Below, piece after piece: positions 25,451 to 34,397 of a stretch of 44,102 nt of DNA. The notes beneath the pieces were generated by a model. That model ran no database searches. It was not told where the DNA came from and saw only the letters and a list, made by a program, of their open reading frames with translations. The position numbers and the translations under genes were made by a program. This DNA is from Clostridia bacterium (GTDB lineage Bacteria; Bacillota; Clostridia; Lutisporales; Lutisporaceae). The stretch spans positions 1-44,102 of the forward strand of contig JAQSYD010000008.1 in NCBI GenBank assembly GCA_029256325.1, given 5' to 3'. Position 1 is the stretch's first letter, and each line of letters starts with the position of its first letter.

Positions 25451-27163
25451 TTATTTAAGCGGCACTTTAACGTTAATGACAGTGCCCTTCAATAGGGTTG
25501 AGTGTATTTCAATCTTTCCGTTTATTAACTCCACTCTTTCTTTCATTCCTTCAATACCAAAGCCTCTGCTAATTCCGACATGTTGAGCTTGTTCGATATT
25601 TGTTGTATCAAAGCCCTTGCCATTGTCTTCAATAACCAGCTGCAAAGCTTCTTCCGAAATATTCATGGATATATTTACTTTGCTGGCTTTGGCATGCTTA
25701 TTAATATTTGTTAGCGCTTCCTGAACGATTCTAAATAATGTAGATACGATGTAATATTCTATATTGGAATCCTTGCCCGATGTTTGAAGTTTAATATCAA
25801 GTCCTGTATTCTCCATACAAACCTCTATATGACTTTGAAGTGCTGCAAAGAGACCATCATCCAAATAGGATGGCTTTAAATCATATATGATGGTTCGAAT
25901 TTCCTGGACAGTAGATCTTACATAATCCCCTAGCTTATCAAGCTCTTGGGAAAGAATTTCAGGTGAGCCGTCCTGTAATTTTTTCTTGCACAGCTCCAGT
26001 TTAAGTGCCAGACAGGCAGCTGATTGCGCAGGACCGTCATGTATTTCTCTTGCAATCCTTTTTCTTTCTTCCTCATGGGCTTTTAATATTTTGCCGCTTA
26101 ATATTGTAAGCTTCTCATTTTGCTCCACATACCGTTGCAATAGCTGATTGATATTTTTGTAAAGCAGGTTGTTTTCAAGAGCCACTGCTGCTTGGCCTGC
26201 AACGGAATTCATAGTTAACTCGTCAAAATAATCAAAGGGGATTATTTTGTTTGTCCAATTCTCATCTCTATAGTCTGCAAAGCTGAAATCCCTTTTCTTA
26301 TTTATGAGTTGTATTACACCGGCTACATTATTATTTCTATCCTTCATAGGAACAGACAGCATAGAAATGGTCTTGTATCCCGTAAGCCTGTCAAAGCTGT
26401 TATCGTGATTATATTCCATCTCGGAATTGATGTGATATGCATTATCAATTCTCAAGGCTTTGCCATAGATTGCGGTATAACCTGTGATGCTTTTTTTGGT
26501 AATGGGTATGCTAAAGGATTGAAAATCAGTATTGACACTCATATTCTTTGATATCACAAATTTCATAATCTTATTGCTGCTATCGTTGTTTTCAATAGAA
26601 GACCATTCACCGGTATCCTTATCTGCAACAAGATAGAGGGTGACTGCATCTGAGGAGGTTATACTTAAGCTGGTGCTTATGATCATATCGAAAAGCTTGA
26701 AAATATCTCTTTCAGAGGACAATAGCTTTCCTATCTCATAAAACTCTCTTATTTGCAGCTTTAAAGCTGTCATTCTGTTTTTTCGAATAATTTCAGCTTC
26801 CAACCTGTTAAAAACAAGGGCTTCCGATGCTTGGATATCAGCTAATTCAATAAAATCAAAAACATTACTGCAGCTGCTTAATACATTAGGTCTTTTTTGC
26901 CCAAAGGAAATAAGCACATAATTAAGGTCGTCCAAGTTTTCCTTTAAATACTTGCTTATTTTATATTCGAATTGAGCCTCAGCAAAAACGACGAATATAT
27001 TATTATCTAAATAAGATTGATTCTGAGATAAAAACTCAATGCTTTTTATGAGGCTTTCCTTATCATAAAAAAACTGTAGGTTTTTACATCGTTTTTCTAA
27101 AAGTTCAGCGACAGTAGAATAGGTGTTCAAATCGCTGATGATAAAATAATTGCAGTTTAACAT
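25451..27163 (-). CDS. Sensor histidine kinase, HPK7 (NarL/DegS) type with GAF domain
   Basis: A cytoplasmic kinase of 570 residues. The first ~125 residues look like a degenerate receiver fold without the phospho-acceptor aspartate. A GAF domain (about 150-330) is followed by a short coiled-coil and a HisKA_3 domain with His375 in AREIHDGPAQ, then the ATPase domain with EALTNINKHA and DNGKGFD. HPK7 kinases normally pair with a NarL/LuxR-type regulator, but none is in this window. There is no membrane helix. ATG 27163 is chosen because AGGGG (27171-27175) is 7 bases away. Probably co-transcribed with the cyclase/STAND gene. Confidence 0.9.
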   Translation of the reverse strand: MLNCNYFIISDLNTYSTVAELLEKRCKNLQFFYDKESLIKSIEFLSQNQSYLDNNIFVVFAEAQFEYKISKYLKENLDDLNYVLISFGQKRPNVLSSCSNVFDFIELADIQASEALVFNRLEAEIIRKNRMTALKLQIREFYEIGKLLSSERDIFKLFDMIISTSLSITSSDAVTLYLVADKDTGEWSSIENNDSSNKIMKFVISKNMSVNTDFQSFSIPITKKSITGYTAIYGKALRIDNAYHINSEMEYNHDNSFDRLTGYKTISMLSVPMKDRNNNVAGVIQLINKKRDFSFADYRDENWTNKIIPFDYFDELTMNSVAGQAAVALENNLLYKNINQLLQRYVEQNEKLTILSGKILKAHEEERKRIAREIHDGPAQSAACLALKLELCKKKLQDGSPEILSQELDKLGDYVRSTVQEIRTIIYDLKPSYLDDGLFAALQSHIEVCMENTGLDIKLQTSGKDSNIEYYIVSTLFRIVQEALTNINKHAKASKVNISMNISEEALQLVIEDNGKGFDTTNIEQAQHVGISRGFGIEGMKERVELINGKIEIHSTLLKGTVINVKVPLK

Positions 27164-27257
27164 GTCATCGCCCCTCATAATACCATATGCACCCTACTAC
27201 TGCCTCTAAAGAAAACGGTTGCAAATGAAATTTATAATTAGATAGTCATACAATATT

Positions 27258-27286
27258 AGTATACATGAACCGAATATTGTTTTCAA
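27258..27286 (-). promoter_or_regulatory. Sigma-70-type promoter for the histidine kinase/cyclase operon
   Basis: On the minus strand TTGAAA (27286-27281), 17-base spacer, TATACT (27263-27258). The spacer carries one copy of GGTTCAT, a 7-base word seen twice more at 27361 and 27393. Confidence 0.65.
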
Positions 27287-27402
27287 TTATACAAATATCT
27301 ACAAATTATATCGGCAAATATGTTTTTTTTATTAGTTTTATATTTTTCCAGTGCCAACAGGGTTCATGGGCAGAAATAAAGACATCCATAAAATGAACCT
27401 TC

Positions 27403-27431
27403 TTGACTATCAAAGCATAAATATTTATAAT
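27403..27431 (+). promoter_or_regulatory. Sigma-70-type promoter of the cobalamin operon
   Basis: TTGACT (27403-27408), 17-base spacer, TATAAT (27426-27431). Transcription from about 27438 would include the whole B12 riboswitch. Confidence 0.75.
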
Positions 27432-27483
27432 TTAGTTATACAAGTTTTCTAAGGCTTGAATGAAAAGTGAATAAAAGGAATCA

Positions 27484-27640
27484 TATGGTGCTCAATATAA
27501 TTGGGTTAAAAGGGAAAACGGTGAAAATCCGTTGCAGCCCCCGCTACTGTATGTGGGTATGAAATCCGACAAGCCATTGCATGACGAGAAGGCCGGAGAG
27601 TAAGGTGATCCACGAGTCAGGAGACCTGCCAATGATTTTT
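27484..27640 (+). promoter_or_regulatory. Cobalamin (B12) riboswitch aptamer
   Basis: Core elements are all visible: GGGAAAACGGTGAAAATCC, GCAGCCCCCGCTACTGT, and the B12 box GAGTCAGGAGACCTGCC at 27614-27630. It lies between a good promoter and a terminator, upstream of seven cobalamin genes, so adenosylcobalamin binding should reduce expression. Ends are approximate. Confidence 0.93.
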
Positions 27641-27688
27641 TTCTACCTTCGGCGGGAAGGGATGAAAGTACAGTAATAATGTATAATC

Positions 27689-27712
27689 CCGCACCTAAGG
27701 TGCGGTTTTTTT
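27689..27712 (+). terminator. Riboswitch expression-platform terminator
   Basis: Stem CCGCACC/GGTGCGG with TAA loop and seven T, ending about 14 bases before the cobT ATG. The GGAGGG ribosome site follows directly. Confidence 0.88.
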
Positions 27713-27725
27713 ATGGAGGGAAAAC

Positions 27726-28793
27726 ATGGAATTATTAAACAAAACAATAAGTGGCATCAAAGCAGCGGATGAACTGGCAAAAAGTGAGGCTGTCAGACAC
27801 ATGGATAGTCTGATAAAGCCTATAGGCAGTCTTGGTACATTAGAGAAAATTGCGGTTCAGCTATCAGGAATTACGGGTCAAAGAAGCAATACCTTTGAAA
27901 AAAAATGTACCATCGTGATGGCTGCAGACAATGGAGTCCACGAGGAGGGCGTAAGCTCTTGTCCACAAGAAATAACTGCAGTACAGACAATCAATATGAC
28001 AAAAGGTTTAACAGGTATTTGCGTTTTATCCCAGCATGCAGGTGCAGAGGTCGTTATTGTTGATATAGGCGTAAAAGGCGATCTGAATGCTGGTGGAATC
28101 ATCAATAAAAAAATCAGCCATGGAACAAGAAATATGGCAAAAGGACCTGCAATGACAAGAGAGCAAGCTGTTAAGGCCTTTGAAACAGGTATAGAAATCG
28201 TGGGAGAACTGGTAAGCAAAGGCTATAAGCTTTTTGGAACTGGGGAAATGGGTATTTGCAATACCAGCACCAGCAGTGCAGTATTAATGGCATTGACGGA
28301 TATCAGTGTTGAACAAGCTGTAGGTAAAGGCGCAGGATTGACGGATGCAGATTATGAAAATAAAAAGCGTGTCATTGAAAGAGCTTTAGAAACGAATAAA
28401 CCGGATAGTAATGATGTCTTGGATGTAATTTCCAAGGTTGGCGGTTATGATATAGCCGGTATGGCAGGGTGTTTTCTTGCGGCAGCCTATTATAGGGTTC
28501 CAATCGTAATAGATGGGTTTATTTCCACGGTGGCGGCTTTTGCGGCATACAAGCTAAATCCATTGGTAAAGGATTATATGTTTGCATCTCACAGCTCAGA
28601 AGAGATCGGTTATAAGCATGCCATCCAGATATTAGGATTGGAGCCGATGTTGAATTTACATATGCGTTTGGGAGAGGGTACAGGCTGCCCTTTAGCTTTT
28701 AATATTATTGAAGCATCACAAGCAGTAGTTAAAAATATGGCTACCTTTGAACAAGGTGCAATAAATGATGATTTTCTAGTAGATATTAGGTAG
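27726..28793 (+). CDS. cobT: Nicotinate-nucleotide--dimethylbenzimidazole phosphoribosyltransferase CobT
   Basis: Activates the lower base of cobalamin by transferring ribose phosphate from nicotinate mononucleotide. The protein has 355 residues, the usual length, with IKPIGSLGTLE near the N-terminus, MAADNGVHEEGVSSCPQEIT, GTGEMGICNTS and the catalytic glutamate at position 317 in LGEGTGCPLA, the same position as in the studied enzyme of Salmonella. First gene after the riboswitch; cobU starts 8 bases after its stop. Confidence 0.95.
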   Translation: MELLNKTISGIKAADELAKSEAVRHMDSLIKPIGSLGTLEKIAVQLSGITGQRSNTFEKKCTIVMAADNGVHEEGVSSCPQEITAVQTINMTKGLTGICVLSQHAGAEVVIVDIGVKGDLNAGGIINKKISHGTRNMAKGPAMTREQAVKAFETGIEIVGELVSKGYKLFGTGEMGICNTSTSSAVLMALTDISVEQAVGKGAGLTDADYENKKRVIERALETNKPDSNDVLDVISKVGGYDIAGMAGCFLAAAYYRVPIVIDGFISTVAAFAAYKLNPLVKDYMFASHSSEEIGYKHAIQILGLEPMLNLHMRLGEGTGCPLAFNIIEASQAVVKNMATFEQGAINDDFLVDIR

Positions 28794-28801
28794 GTGTGAC
28801 A

Positions 28802-29359
28802 ATGGGGAAGTTGATATTGATAACAGGCGGTGCCAGAAGCGGCAAAAGCTCTTTTGCCGAGAAAATGGCAGCAGGCATTTCTGATAAAGTGCTGTATATA
28901 GCTACGGCTGTTGCTTTTGATGAGGAAATGCAGGAACGAATTATGAAGCATAAGCAAACCAGACCCCAGTCTTGGAATACCTATGAAGGCTTTAGAGATT
29001 TAGATAAAGTTATTTTGGATGCAAATTGTTATGAGGCGATACTGTTGGATTGTGTTACTGTTATGCTGACCAATCTTCTATGGGAGTATCCTGGTATGGA
29101 CTTTGAAACGCCTTCGCAGGAGCTTTTGAATAAGGCGGAGGATTTTGTTCGATGTGAATTTGACAAGCTGCTAAAGGCAGCTCAGGTCTATCAGGGAAGC
29201 TTGATTATGGTAACCAATGAGCTAGGAAGCGGTCTTGTGCCGGAAGCACCTATTGCCAGAAGCTTTAGGGATATTGCAGGAAGAGTAAATCAGCAAATAG
29301 CTGCCCACTGCCAAGAGGTATATTTAGCTGTTTGTGGAATACCGATGCAAATTAAATAA
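28802..29359 (+). CDS. cobU: Adenosylcobinamide kinase/GTP:adenosylcobinamide-P guanylyltransferase CobU
   Basis: A bifunctional enzyme that phosphorylates adenosylcobinamide and then links GMP to it. The 185-residue protein begins with LILITGGARSGKSSFAEK (P-loop), then has the LLDCVTVMLTNLL segment and VTNELGSGLVPE, all typical. ATG 28802 follows AGGTG (28792-28796). Sits between cobT and cobS. Confidence 0.94.
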   Translation: MGKLILITGGARSGKSSFAEKMAAGISDKVLYIATAVAFDEEMQERIMKHKQTRPQSWNTYEGFRDLDKVILDANCYEAILLDCVTVMLTNLLWEYPGMDFETPSQELLNKAEDFVRCEFDKLLKAAQVYQGSLIMVTNELGSGLVPEAPIARSFRDIAGRVNQQIAAHCQEVYLAVCGIPMQIK

Positions 29360-29372
29360 AAGGGGCAATGCA

Positions 29373-30122
29373 ATGAAGAGTTTAATATTGGCCATACAGT
29401 TTCTTACGAGAATACCCATTAACATCAATATAGAAACAAAGGAAAACAGCTTTGCAGACAGTGTCGTATGGTTTCCCACTGCAGGCTTACTCATTGGTGC
29501 ATTTAATGCTTTGGTTTATTGGCTTTCATCAAGAGTGCTTGAAGGAATGCTGCCTGTCGTTTGTGCTGTTCTGGCAAATGTTTGCATTACTGGAGCATTA
29601 CACGTTGATGGCTTGGCGGATACCTGCGATGGAATTTTCTCAGCTCGTAAAAAAGAGAGAATGCTGGAGATCATGAAGGACAGTAGAATTGGTTCCAATG
29701 GAACCTTAGCTGTGGTTTTTGATATGCTTATAAGAATTGCCATATTGCTAAGCGTACCGACCTTTAAGATGATATGGTTGATTTTTTCTGCACCAATAGC
29801 CTCCAGAGCGTTGATACCATTGCTAATGAAGCTGTCAGTTTATGCAAGAGCAGAAGGTGGTATGGGGGGGCTGTTTCTGGGCAAACAGGGCTGGAGCAGA
29901 ACTCTTGCAGCCTTTGCAGCAGGCATGATTATGGTTTGGCTATCCTTGGATTTTGTTGGATTAGCAGCCTTTGCAATGGCTATGCTGACAATAATATTAT
30001 TTAGAAGCTACATATATTCAAAGCTGCAAGGCATGACAGGAGATACGCTGGGGGCTGCCAATGAAATAGCAGAAATAGCATATCTATTGACTGCTGTAAT
30101 CATTTGGAGACAATTCATATGA
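29373..30122 (+). CDS. cobS: Adenosylcobinamide-GDP ribazoletransferase CobS
   Basis: A membrane enzyme that joins activated cobinamide with alpha-ribazole (phosphate). The 249-residue protein starts SLILAIQFLTRIPI and has the conserved DGLADTCDGIFS and MKDSRIGSNGT metal-binding motifs plus about six membrane segments. AGGGG (29361-29365) supports ATG 29373. Its stop overlaps the next gene by four bases (ATGA). Confidence 0.94.
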   Translation: MKSLILAIQFLTRIPININIETKENSFADSVVWFPTAGLLIGAFNALVYWLSSRVLEGMLPVVCAVLANVCITGALHVDGLADTCDGIFSARKKERMLEIMKDSRIGSNGTLAVVFDMLIRIAILLSVPTFKMIWLIFSAPIASRALIPLLMKLSVYARAEGGMGGLFLGKQGWSRTLAAFAAGMIMVWLSLDFVGLAAFAMAMLTIILFRSYIYSKLQGMTGDTLGAANEIAEIAYLLTAVIIWRQFI

Positions 30123-30709
30123 CAAGGGTTTATTTAGTCAGACATGGGGAAACAGATTACAATAAGAAGGGCTGCTATTACGGTTGGACTGATTGCAGTC
30201 TTGCGCCGGAAGGAATAGAACAGGCTGAAGCGCTTAAAAAGGTTTTTGAAAATATCCAATACGATGTGATGCTGTCCAGTGACTTAAAAAGAGCATTAGA
30301 AACAGCTGATATCATAAGCGGCACTAGGGAGCTGCTTATTGACAATAGACTTCGTGAGCTTAACTTTGGGAAATGGGAAGGGAAGAATCACCAAGAAATT
30401 ATGACAACCTATAAGGAACATTGGAATTTGTGGATGGAAGATTGGTTAAATGCAGCGCCTGAAGAGGGAGAAAGCTTTGCGGCTATGTACAATAGAGTAC
30501 GCCAGTGCGTGGACGAAGTACTAAATAAATTCAAGGATAAAAATATAGTTATAGTAAGTCATAACGGCTCCTTGAGAATCATTGCAGCTTACTTATTGGG
30601 ACTGGACTTGGAAAAAACCTGGTGCTTTAGCTTTGAACACGGAAGGTATAGTATGCTGGAAATCCAGGAGGGGCACTGCACAATTAAAAGGATCAATAAT
30701 ATGGAATAA
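30119..30709 (+). CDS. cobC: Alpha-ribazole phosphatase (histidine phosphatase family)
   Basis: A 196-residue phosphoglycerate-mutase-like phosphatase, removing the phosphate of alpha-ribazole-5'-phosphate or of the finished cobalamin phosphate. It has the active-site LVRHGET (His9) and the second histidine in IVSHNGSLR; Arg, Glu pocket residues lie in SSDLKRALETA and LRELNFGKWEG. Many family members have other substrates; the position inside the cobalamin operon decides the call. ATG 30119 has GGAG 30106-30109. Confidence 0.87.
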   Translation: MTRVYLVRHGETDYNKKGCYYGWTDCSLAPEGIEQAEALKKVFENIQYDVMLSSDLKRALETADIISGTRELLIDNRLRELNFGKWEGKNHQEIMTTYKEHWNLWMEDWLNAAPEEGESFAAMYNRVRQCVDEVLNKFKDKNIVIVSHNGSLRIIAAYLLGLDLEKTWCFSFEHGRYSMLEIQEGHCTIKRINNME

Positions 30710-30720
30710 AGGTGGAAACG

Positions 30721-32244
30721 ATGAAAAGTATTAAAATTAAAAATAAAGCCCTGATGATACAAGGCACTGCATCCTCCGTAGGTAAAAGCATGCTTACCAC
30801 TGCTCTTTGTAGAATTTTTACTCAGGATGGCTATAATGTCAACCCATTTAAGTCACAAAACATGAGTTTAAATTCCTATATAACTCATGAAGGTCATGAA
30901 ATGGGCAGAGCTCAGGTTATGCAGGCAGAAGCGGCAGGAAAGGCTCCTGTAGTCGAAATGAACCCAATTCTGTTAAAACCCACCTCGGATCGTAAGTCGC
31001 AGGTTATTATCGAAGGCAAAGTATTTAAGGATATGGATGCTGTAGACTATTTTGCTTTCAAAAAACAGCTGAAGAGTAAGATCAGTGAACTATATTGGGG
31101 ACTTGCCCATAAAAGTGATGTTGTTGTCATTGAAGGAGCGGGCAGCCCTGCTGAAATAAATCTTAAGCAAGAAGACTTTGTAAATATGGGGATGGCACAA
31201 ATAGCCAAGGCACCGGTAATATTGGTTGGAGATATTGATAGAGGCGGTGTATTTGCATCCTTGGCAGGCACTATGCTGCTTTTGGATGAGGAAGAGAAAA
31301 AGCTGGTGAAGGGCGTCATCATCAATAAATTCAGAGGAAGTTTGGAGATCCTGCAACCTGGGTTGAAAATGCTGGAGGATATCATTAAGGTGCCCGTGTT
31401 GGGTGTTGTACCCTATTATCATCACTACCTTGAGGATGAGGACAGTGTAGCAGACTGGCTTCAGCACGTTGGGGACAAACAAGGAGATATTGAAATAGCA
31501 GTTGTTAGCTTGCCTTATATGTCTAATTTTACGGATTTTAATGCATTAAGACTTTATGAGGGGGTAAGAGTAAGATTCGTCAGACTTCATGAAGAATTGG
31601 GAGAGCCGGATGCTGTCATAATCCCAGGTACGAAAAGTACTATAAAGGATATGCTGGAACTGAAACGATCCGGCATGGATCAAAGGATTTTGTCCTGTCA
31701 TCAAAAGGGAAGTGTGGTTTTTGGTATATGTGGAGGCTTTCAAATTCTTGGAAGCAGAATATACGATCCGCTAAAAGCAGAGTCAGAGCTGGAGAGCATT
31801 GAGGGCTTGGGCTTGTTGGACTGCGAAACAGTGTTTAAGACAGAAAAAACGACTACCCTTAGCGAGGGTGTAGATCAGGTATTCGGCTGCAAGGTAAAAG
31901 GCTATGAAATCCATATGGGAGAAGCACTTGTTAGTAATAATGAAAAATCCTTCATTGATTTGAATATAAGAAATGGGAAGGAATATAAAGGTACTGACGG
32001 TTTTGTAAATGAAAGCGGTACAGTATTTGGCACATATATTCATGGAATATTTGACAGTAAAGGTTTTACAGGAAGCTTTGTCAACATGCTGAGAAAGCGT
32101 AAAGGATTGGAGACTTTAAGCTTTGAGGTTCCAGACTATTGGGAGTTCAAGGAGCAGCAGTATGATGAACTGGCAGATGTTGTAAGAGGTAGTTTGGATA
32201 TGAAAAAGATTTATGAAATTCTGGAGGAAGGTATCAATGCTTAG
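30721..32244 (+). CDS. cobQ: Cobyric acid synthase CobQ
   Basis: Glutamine-dependent amidation of the remaining side-chains of adenosylcobyrinic acid diamide. The 507-residue protein has an N-terminal dethiobiotin-synthetase-like ATP domain (MIQGTASSVGKSML, then DIDRGGVFAS) and a C-terminal class I glutaminase domain with the nucleophile Cys near 337 in FGICGGFQILG and the histidine in YIHGIFDS. AAAGGTGG supports ATG 30721. It overlaps cbiB by 8 bases. Confidence 0.95.
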   Translation: MKSIKIKNKALMIQGTASSVGKSMLTTALCRIFTQDGYNVNPFKSQNMSLNSYITHEGHEMGRAQVMQAEAAGKAPVVEMNPILLKPTSDRKSQVIIEGKVFKDMDAVDYFAFKKQLKSKISELYWGLAHKSDVVVIEGAGSPAEINLKQEDFVNMGMAQIAKAPVILVGDIDRGGVFASLAGTMLLLDEEEKKLVKGVIINKFRGSLEILQPGLKMLEDIIKVPVLGVVPYYHHYLEDEDSVADWLQHVGDKQGDIEIAVVSLPYMSNFTDFNALRLYEGVRVRFVRLHEELGEPDAVIIPGTKSTIKDMLELKRSGMDQRILSCHQKGSVVFGICGGFQILGSRIYDPLKAESELESIEGLGLLDCETVFKTEKTTTLSEGVDQVFGCKVKGYEIHMGEALVSNNEKSFIDLNIRNGKEYKGTDGFVNESGTVFGTYIHGIFDSKGFTGSFVNMLRKRKGLETLSFEVPDYWEFKEQQYDELADVVRGSLDMKKIYEILEEGINA

Positions 32245-33181
32245 CATTTATGCAGCGGTACTGCTGGATGCATTTCTTGGTGATCCATATTGGCTGCCGC
32301 ATCCAGTGCGGCTTATTGGGCTGTACATCAGAGTGTTTGAGCATTGGGCAAGGCGTATTGCAAAGTCTCCTGAGGCCTTGAAAGCAGCGGGTATTCTGCT
32401 AACTCTATCTACCGTTATACTTTCTTACGGCATGATTTCTGTTATCTTGCATTTGGCAGCAGGTATCAGCTCAATTCTCTATTTAATTTGTAATATCATA
32501 ATTATGTATTTTTGCCTTGCTGCTAAATGCTTAAGCAGCGAGGGGAATAAGATATACAACCTGCTAATGCAGGGTGATATAGAAGCTGCCAGGAAGCAGA
32601 CCTCCATGATTGTGGGTCGAGATACAGAACGCCTTGATGAGAAGGAGCTGACACGAGCGGTTATTGAGACGGTGTCAGAGAACGCATCGGATGGAGTGAT
32701 TGCGCCGCTCCTCTATATGGCAATAGGTGGGGCACCCTTGGCTATGGTATATAAGGCAATCAATACCTTAGATTCTATGGTGGGCTATAAAAATGAAAAG
32801 TACCTCCACTTTGGATGGTGTTCTGCCAAGCTGGATGACTTGGCAAATTATCTGCCTTCAAGGATAACCGGCGGCTTGATATCTTTGGCAGCCCTATTGC
32901 TGAGGCTGGATGTTATAAATAGCATTAAAACCATAAAAAAAGACGGTAGAAACCACAGCAGTCCAAATAGTGGATACCCTGAAGCCGCTACGGCAGGTGC
33001 TTTGGGAATAAAACTGGGCGGTACAAATCTATATTTTGGAAAACCTGTGTATAAGCCGACAATTGGAGATGACAGACGAGCAATCGAAAAACAGGATATT
33101 CAGAGAACCATAATGCTTATGATAGTTGCTTACGGCATTGCCTTAGGTTTCATTGGAATTATTAATTTTATATGTAGGTGA
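32237..33181 (+). CDS. cbiB: Adenosylcobinamide-phosphate synthase CbiB
   Basis: A membrane protein that attaches aminopropanol (phosphate) to adenosylcobyric acid. The 314-residue protein begins LDAFLGDPYWLPHPVRLIG, the family signature, and has TRAVIETVSENASDG plus NSGYPEAATAGALG, with several membrane segments. GGAGGAAGG (32223-32231) marks ATG 32237. Its stop overlaps the ribosome site of cobD. Confidence 0.94.
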   Translation: MLSIYAAVLLDAFLGDPYWLPHPVRLIGLYIRVFEHWARRIAKSPEALKAAGILLTLSTVILSYGMISVILHLAAGISSILYLICNIIIMYFCLAAKCLSSEGNKIYNLLMQGDIEAARKQTSMIVGRDTERLDEKELTRAVIETVSENASDGVIAPLLYMAIGGAPLAMVYKAINTLDSMVGYKNEKYLHFGWCSAKLDDLANYLPSRITGGLISLAALLLRLDVINSIKTIKKDGRNHSSPNSGYPEAATAGALGIKLGGTNLYFGKPVYKPTIGDDRRAIEKQDIQRTIMLMIVAYGIALGFIGIINFICR

Positions 33182-33186
33182 TAGGA

Positions 33187-34251
33187 ATGAATTTTCACGG
33201 TGGGAATGTGCATAGCTACGGACAAAAGCTGTTGGACTTTAGCTCAAACATAAATCCTTTAGGTGTGCCCCATAGCTTTAGAACGGCGTTGCAACAGAAT
33301 ATGGAAGAGTTTACAAAGTATCCTGATATCCATTATATTGAGCTGCGTCAGGCCATAGGAGAATACTTGAACGTGATGGATATACGCTATATTGTACCTG
33401 GAAATGGCGCAATAGAGCTTTTGTATAAAGCAATCCAACAGAGCAATAAGAGCAGACTAATCAGCTTAAAGCCAACCTTTTCAGAATATTCAAGAGCTGC
33501 ACAGCAATGCGGAATTGAATATCATGCCATTGATGCTTTTGATATGGACTATCAGGATATTGATATAGATAAAATCCTGCATGCCGCTTGCGCAGATAGT
33601 GTCGTGATAATCTGCAATCCAAATAATCCAACTGGCACATTGACAGATAAAAAGAAGCTGATACAATTGGCTGCAGGGTTGAAGATGATTGGAGCACTGC
33701 TTATCATCGATGAAGCCTTTATGGAATTTACCTTGGACTATCCGAATCACAGTATGCTGAACCAATTAGATCAATTTGATAATTTAATAATTGTAAAAGC
33801 AGCCACAAAGTTTTTCGGCATGCCGGGTATTCGGTTAGGTTATGCAATAAGCCATGATCTCAAGCTAATGAATAAAATACGGGAAAGCATAGAGCCTTGG
33901 AATGTAAATACTGCTGCTGTGATAGCGGGCTGTACTGTATTGAAAGATATTGATTATATCAACAACTCCAGAACGTGGATTGCTGTTGAACGCAAGAATA
34001 TGTTTAATGGATTGTATGGCGTGCGTGGTATTAAGGTAATTCCCTCTGCTGCGAATTTTCATTTGATAAAGCTGCTTCACGCAGATATAGATGCATGGCA
34101 ATTGAAAGAGAGGCTGCTAGAGCGTAATATATTGATAAGAACACCTGAAGGATTCCAGGGGCTCGATGGAAAATACGTAAGGCTGGCCGTAAAGCAAAAA
34201 GAGAGCAATGGGATACTGCTGGAAGCATTGAAGGATGTATTCAATAAATAA
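33187..34251 (+). CDS. cobD: Threonine-phosphate decarboxylase CobD (PLP aminotransferase fold)
   Basis: Makes (R)-1-amino-2-propanol phosphate from threonine phosphate, the substrate of CbiB. A fold type I PLP protein of 354 residues, starting FHGGNVHSYG and DFSSNINPLG as CobD proteins do, with CNPNNPTG and the PLP lysine in KAATKFFGMPGIRLGYA. It could be confused with histidinol-phosphate aminotransferase, but the N-terminus and operon favour CobD. ATG 33187 has AGGTG (33176-33180); GTG 33178, overlapping the cbiB stop, is the alternative. Last gene of the operon. Confidence 0.9.
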   Translation: MNFHGGNVHSYGQKLLDFSSNINPLGVPHSFRTALQQNMEEFTKYPDIHYIELRQAIGEYLNVMDIRYIVPGNGAIELLYKAIQQSNKSRLISLKPTFSEYSRAAQQCGIEYHAIDAFDMDYQDIDIDKILHAACADSVVIICNPNNPTGTLTDKKKLIQLAAGLKMIGALLIIDEAFMEFTLDYPNHSMLNQLDQFDNLIIVKAATKFFGMPGIRLGYAISHDLKLMNKIRESIEPWNVNTAAVIAGCTVLKDIDYINNSRTWIAVERKNMFNGLYGVRGIKVIPSAANFHLIKLLHADIDAWQLKERLLERNILIRTPEGFQGLDGKYVRLAVKQKESNGILLEALKDVFNK

Positions 34252-34265
34252 AGTTTAAAAACATA

Positions 34266-34294
34266 TTGCTAATAAAATACAGTCGTGCTATAAT
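34266..34294 (+). promoter_or_regulatory. Sigma-70-type promoter before the zinc-ribbon gene
   Basis: TTGCTA (34266-34271), 17-base spacer, TATAAT (34289-34294). This implies a ~97-base leader; no terminator for the cob operon is visible before it, so cob transcripts may read into the next gene. Confidence 0.6.
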
Positions 34295-34397
34295 AAGTTG
34301 ATGAGAGAGATTTAACAACTATAACTTTACCTGATATTTATTGGGAATAAAAGATTATGAAGTTGAATCCTTAATAAATAACAGGAGGTATAGTGTA

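Noticed and set aside
27163-27178. Earlier ATG for the histidine kinase at 27178
   Set aside because: It overlaps the AGGGG ribosome site that serves the ATG at 27163.
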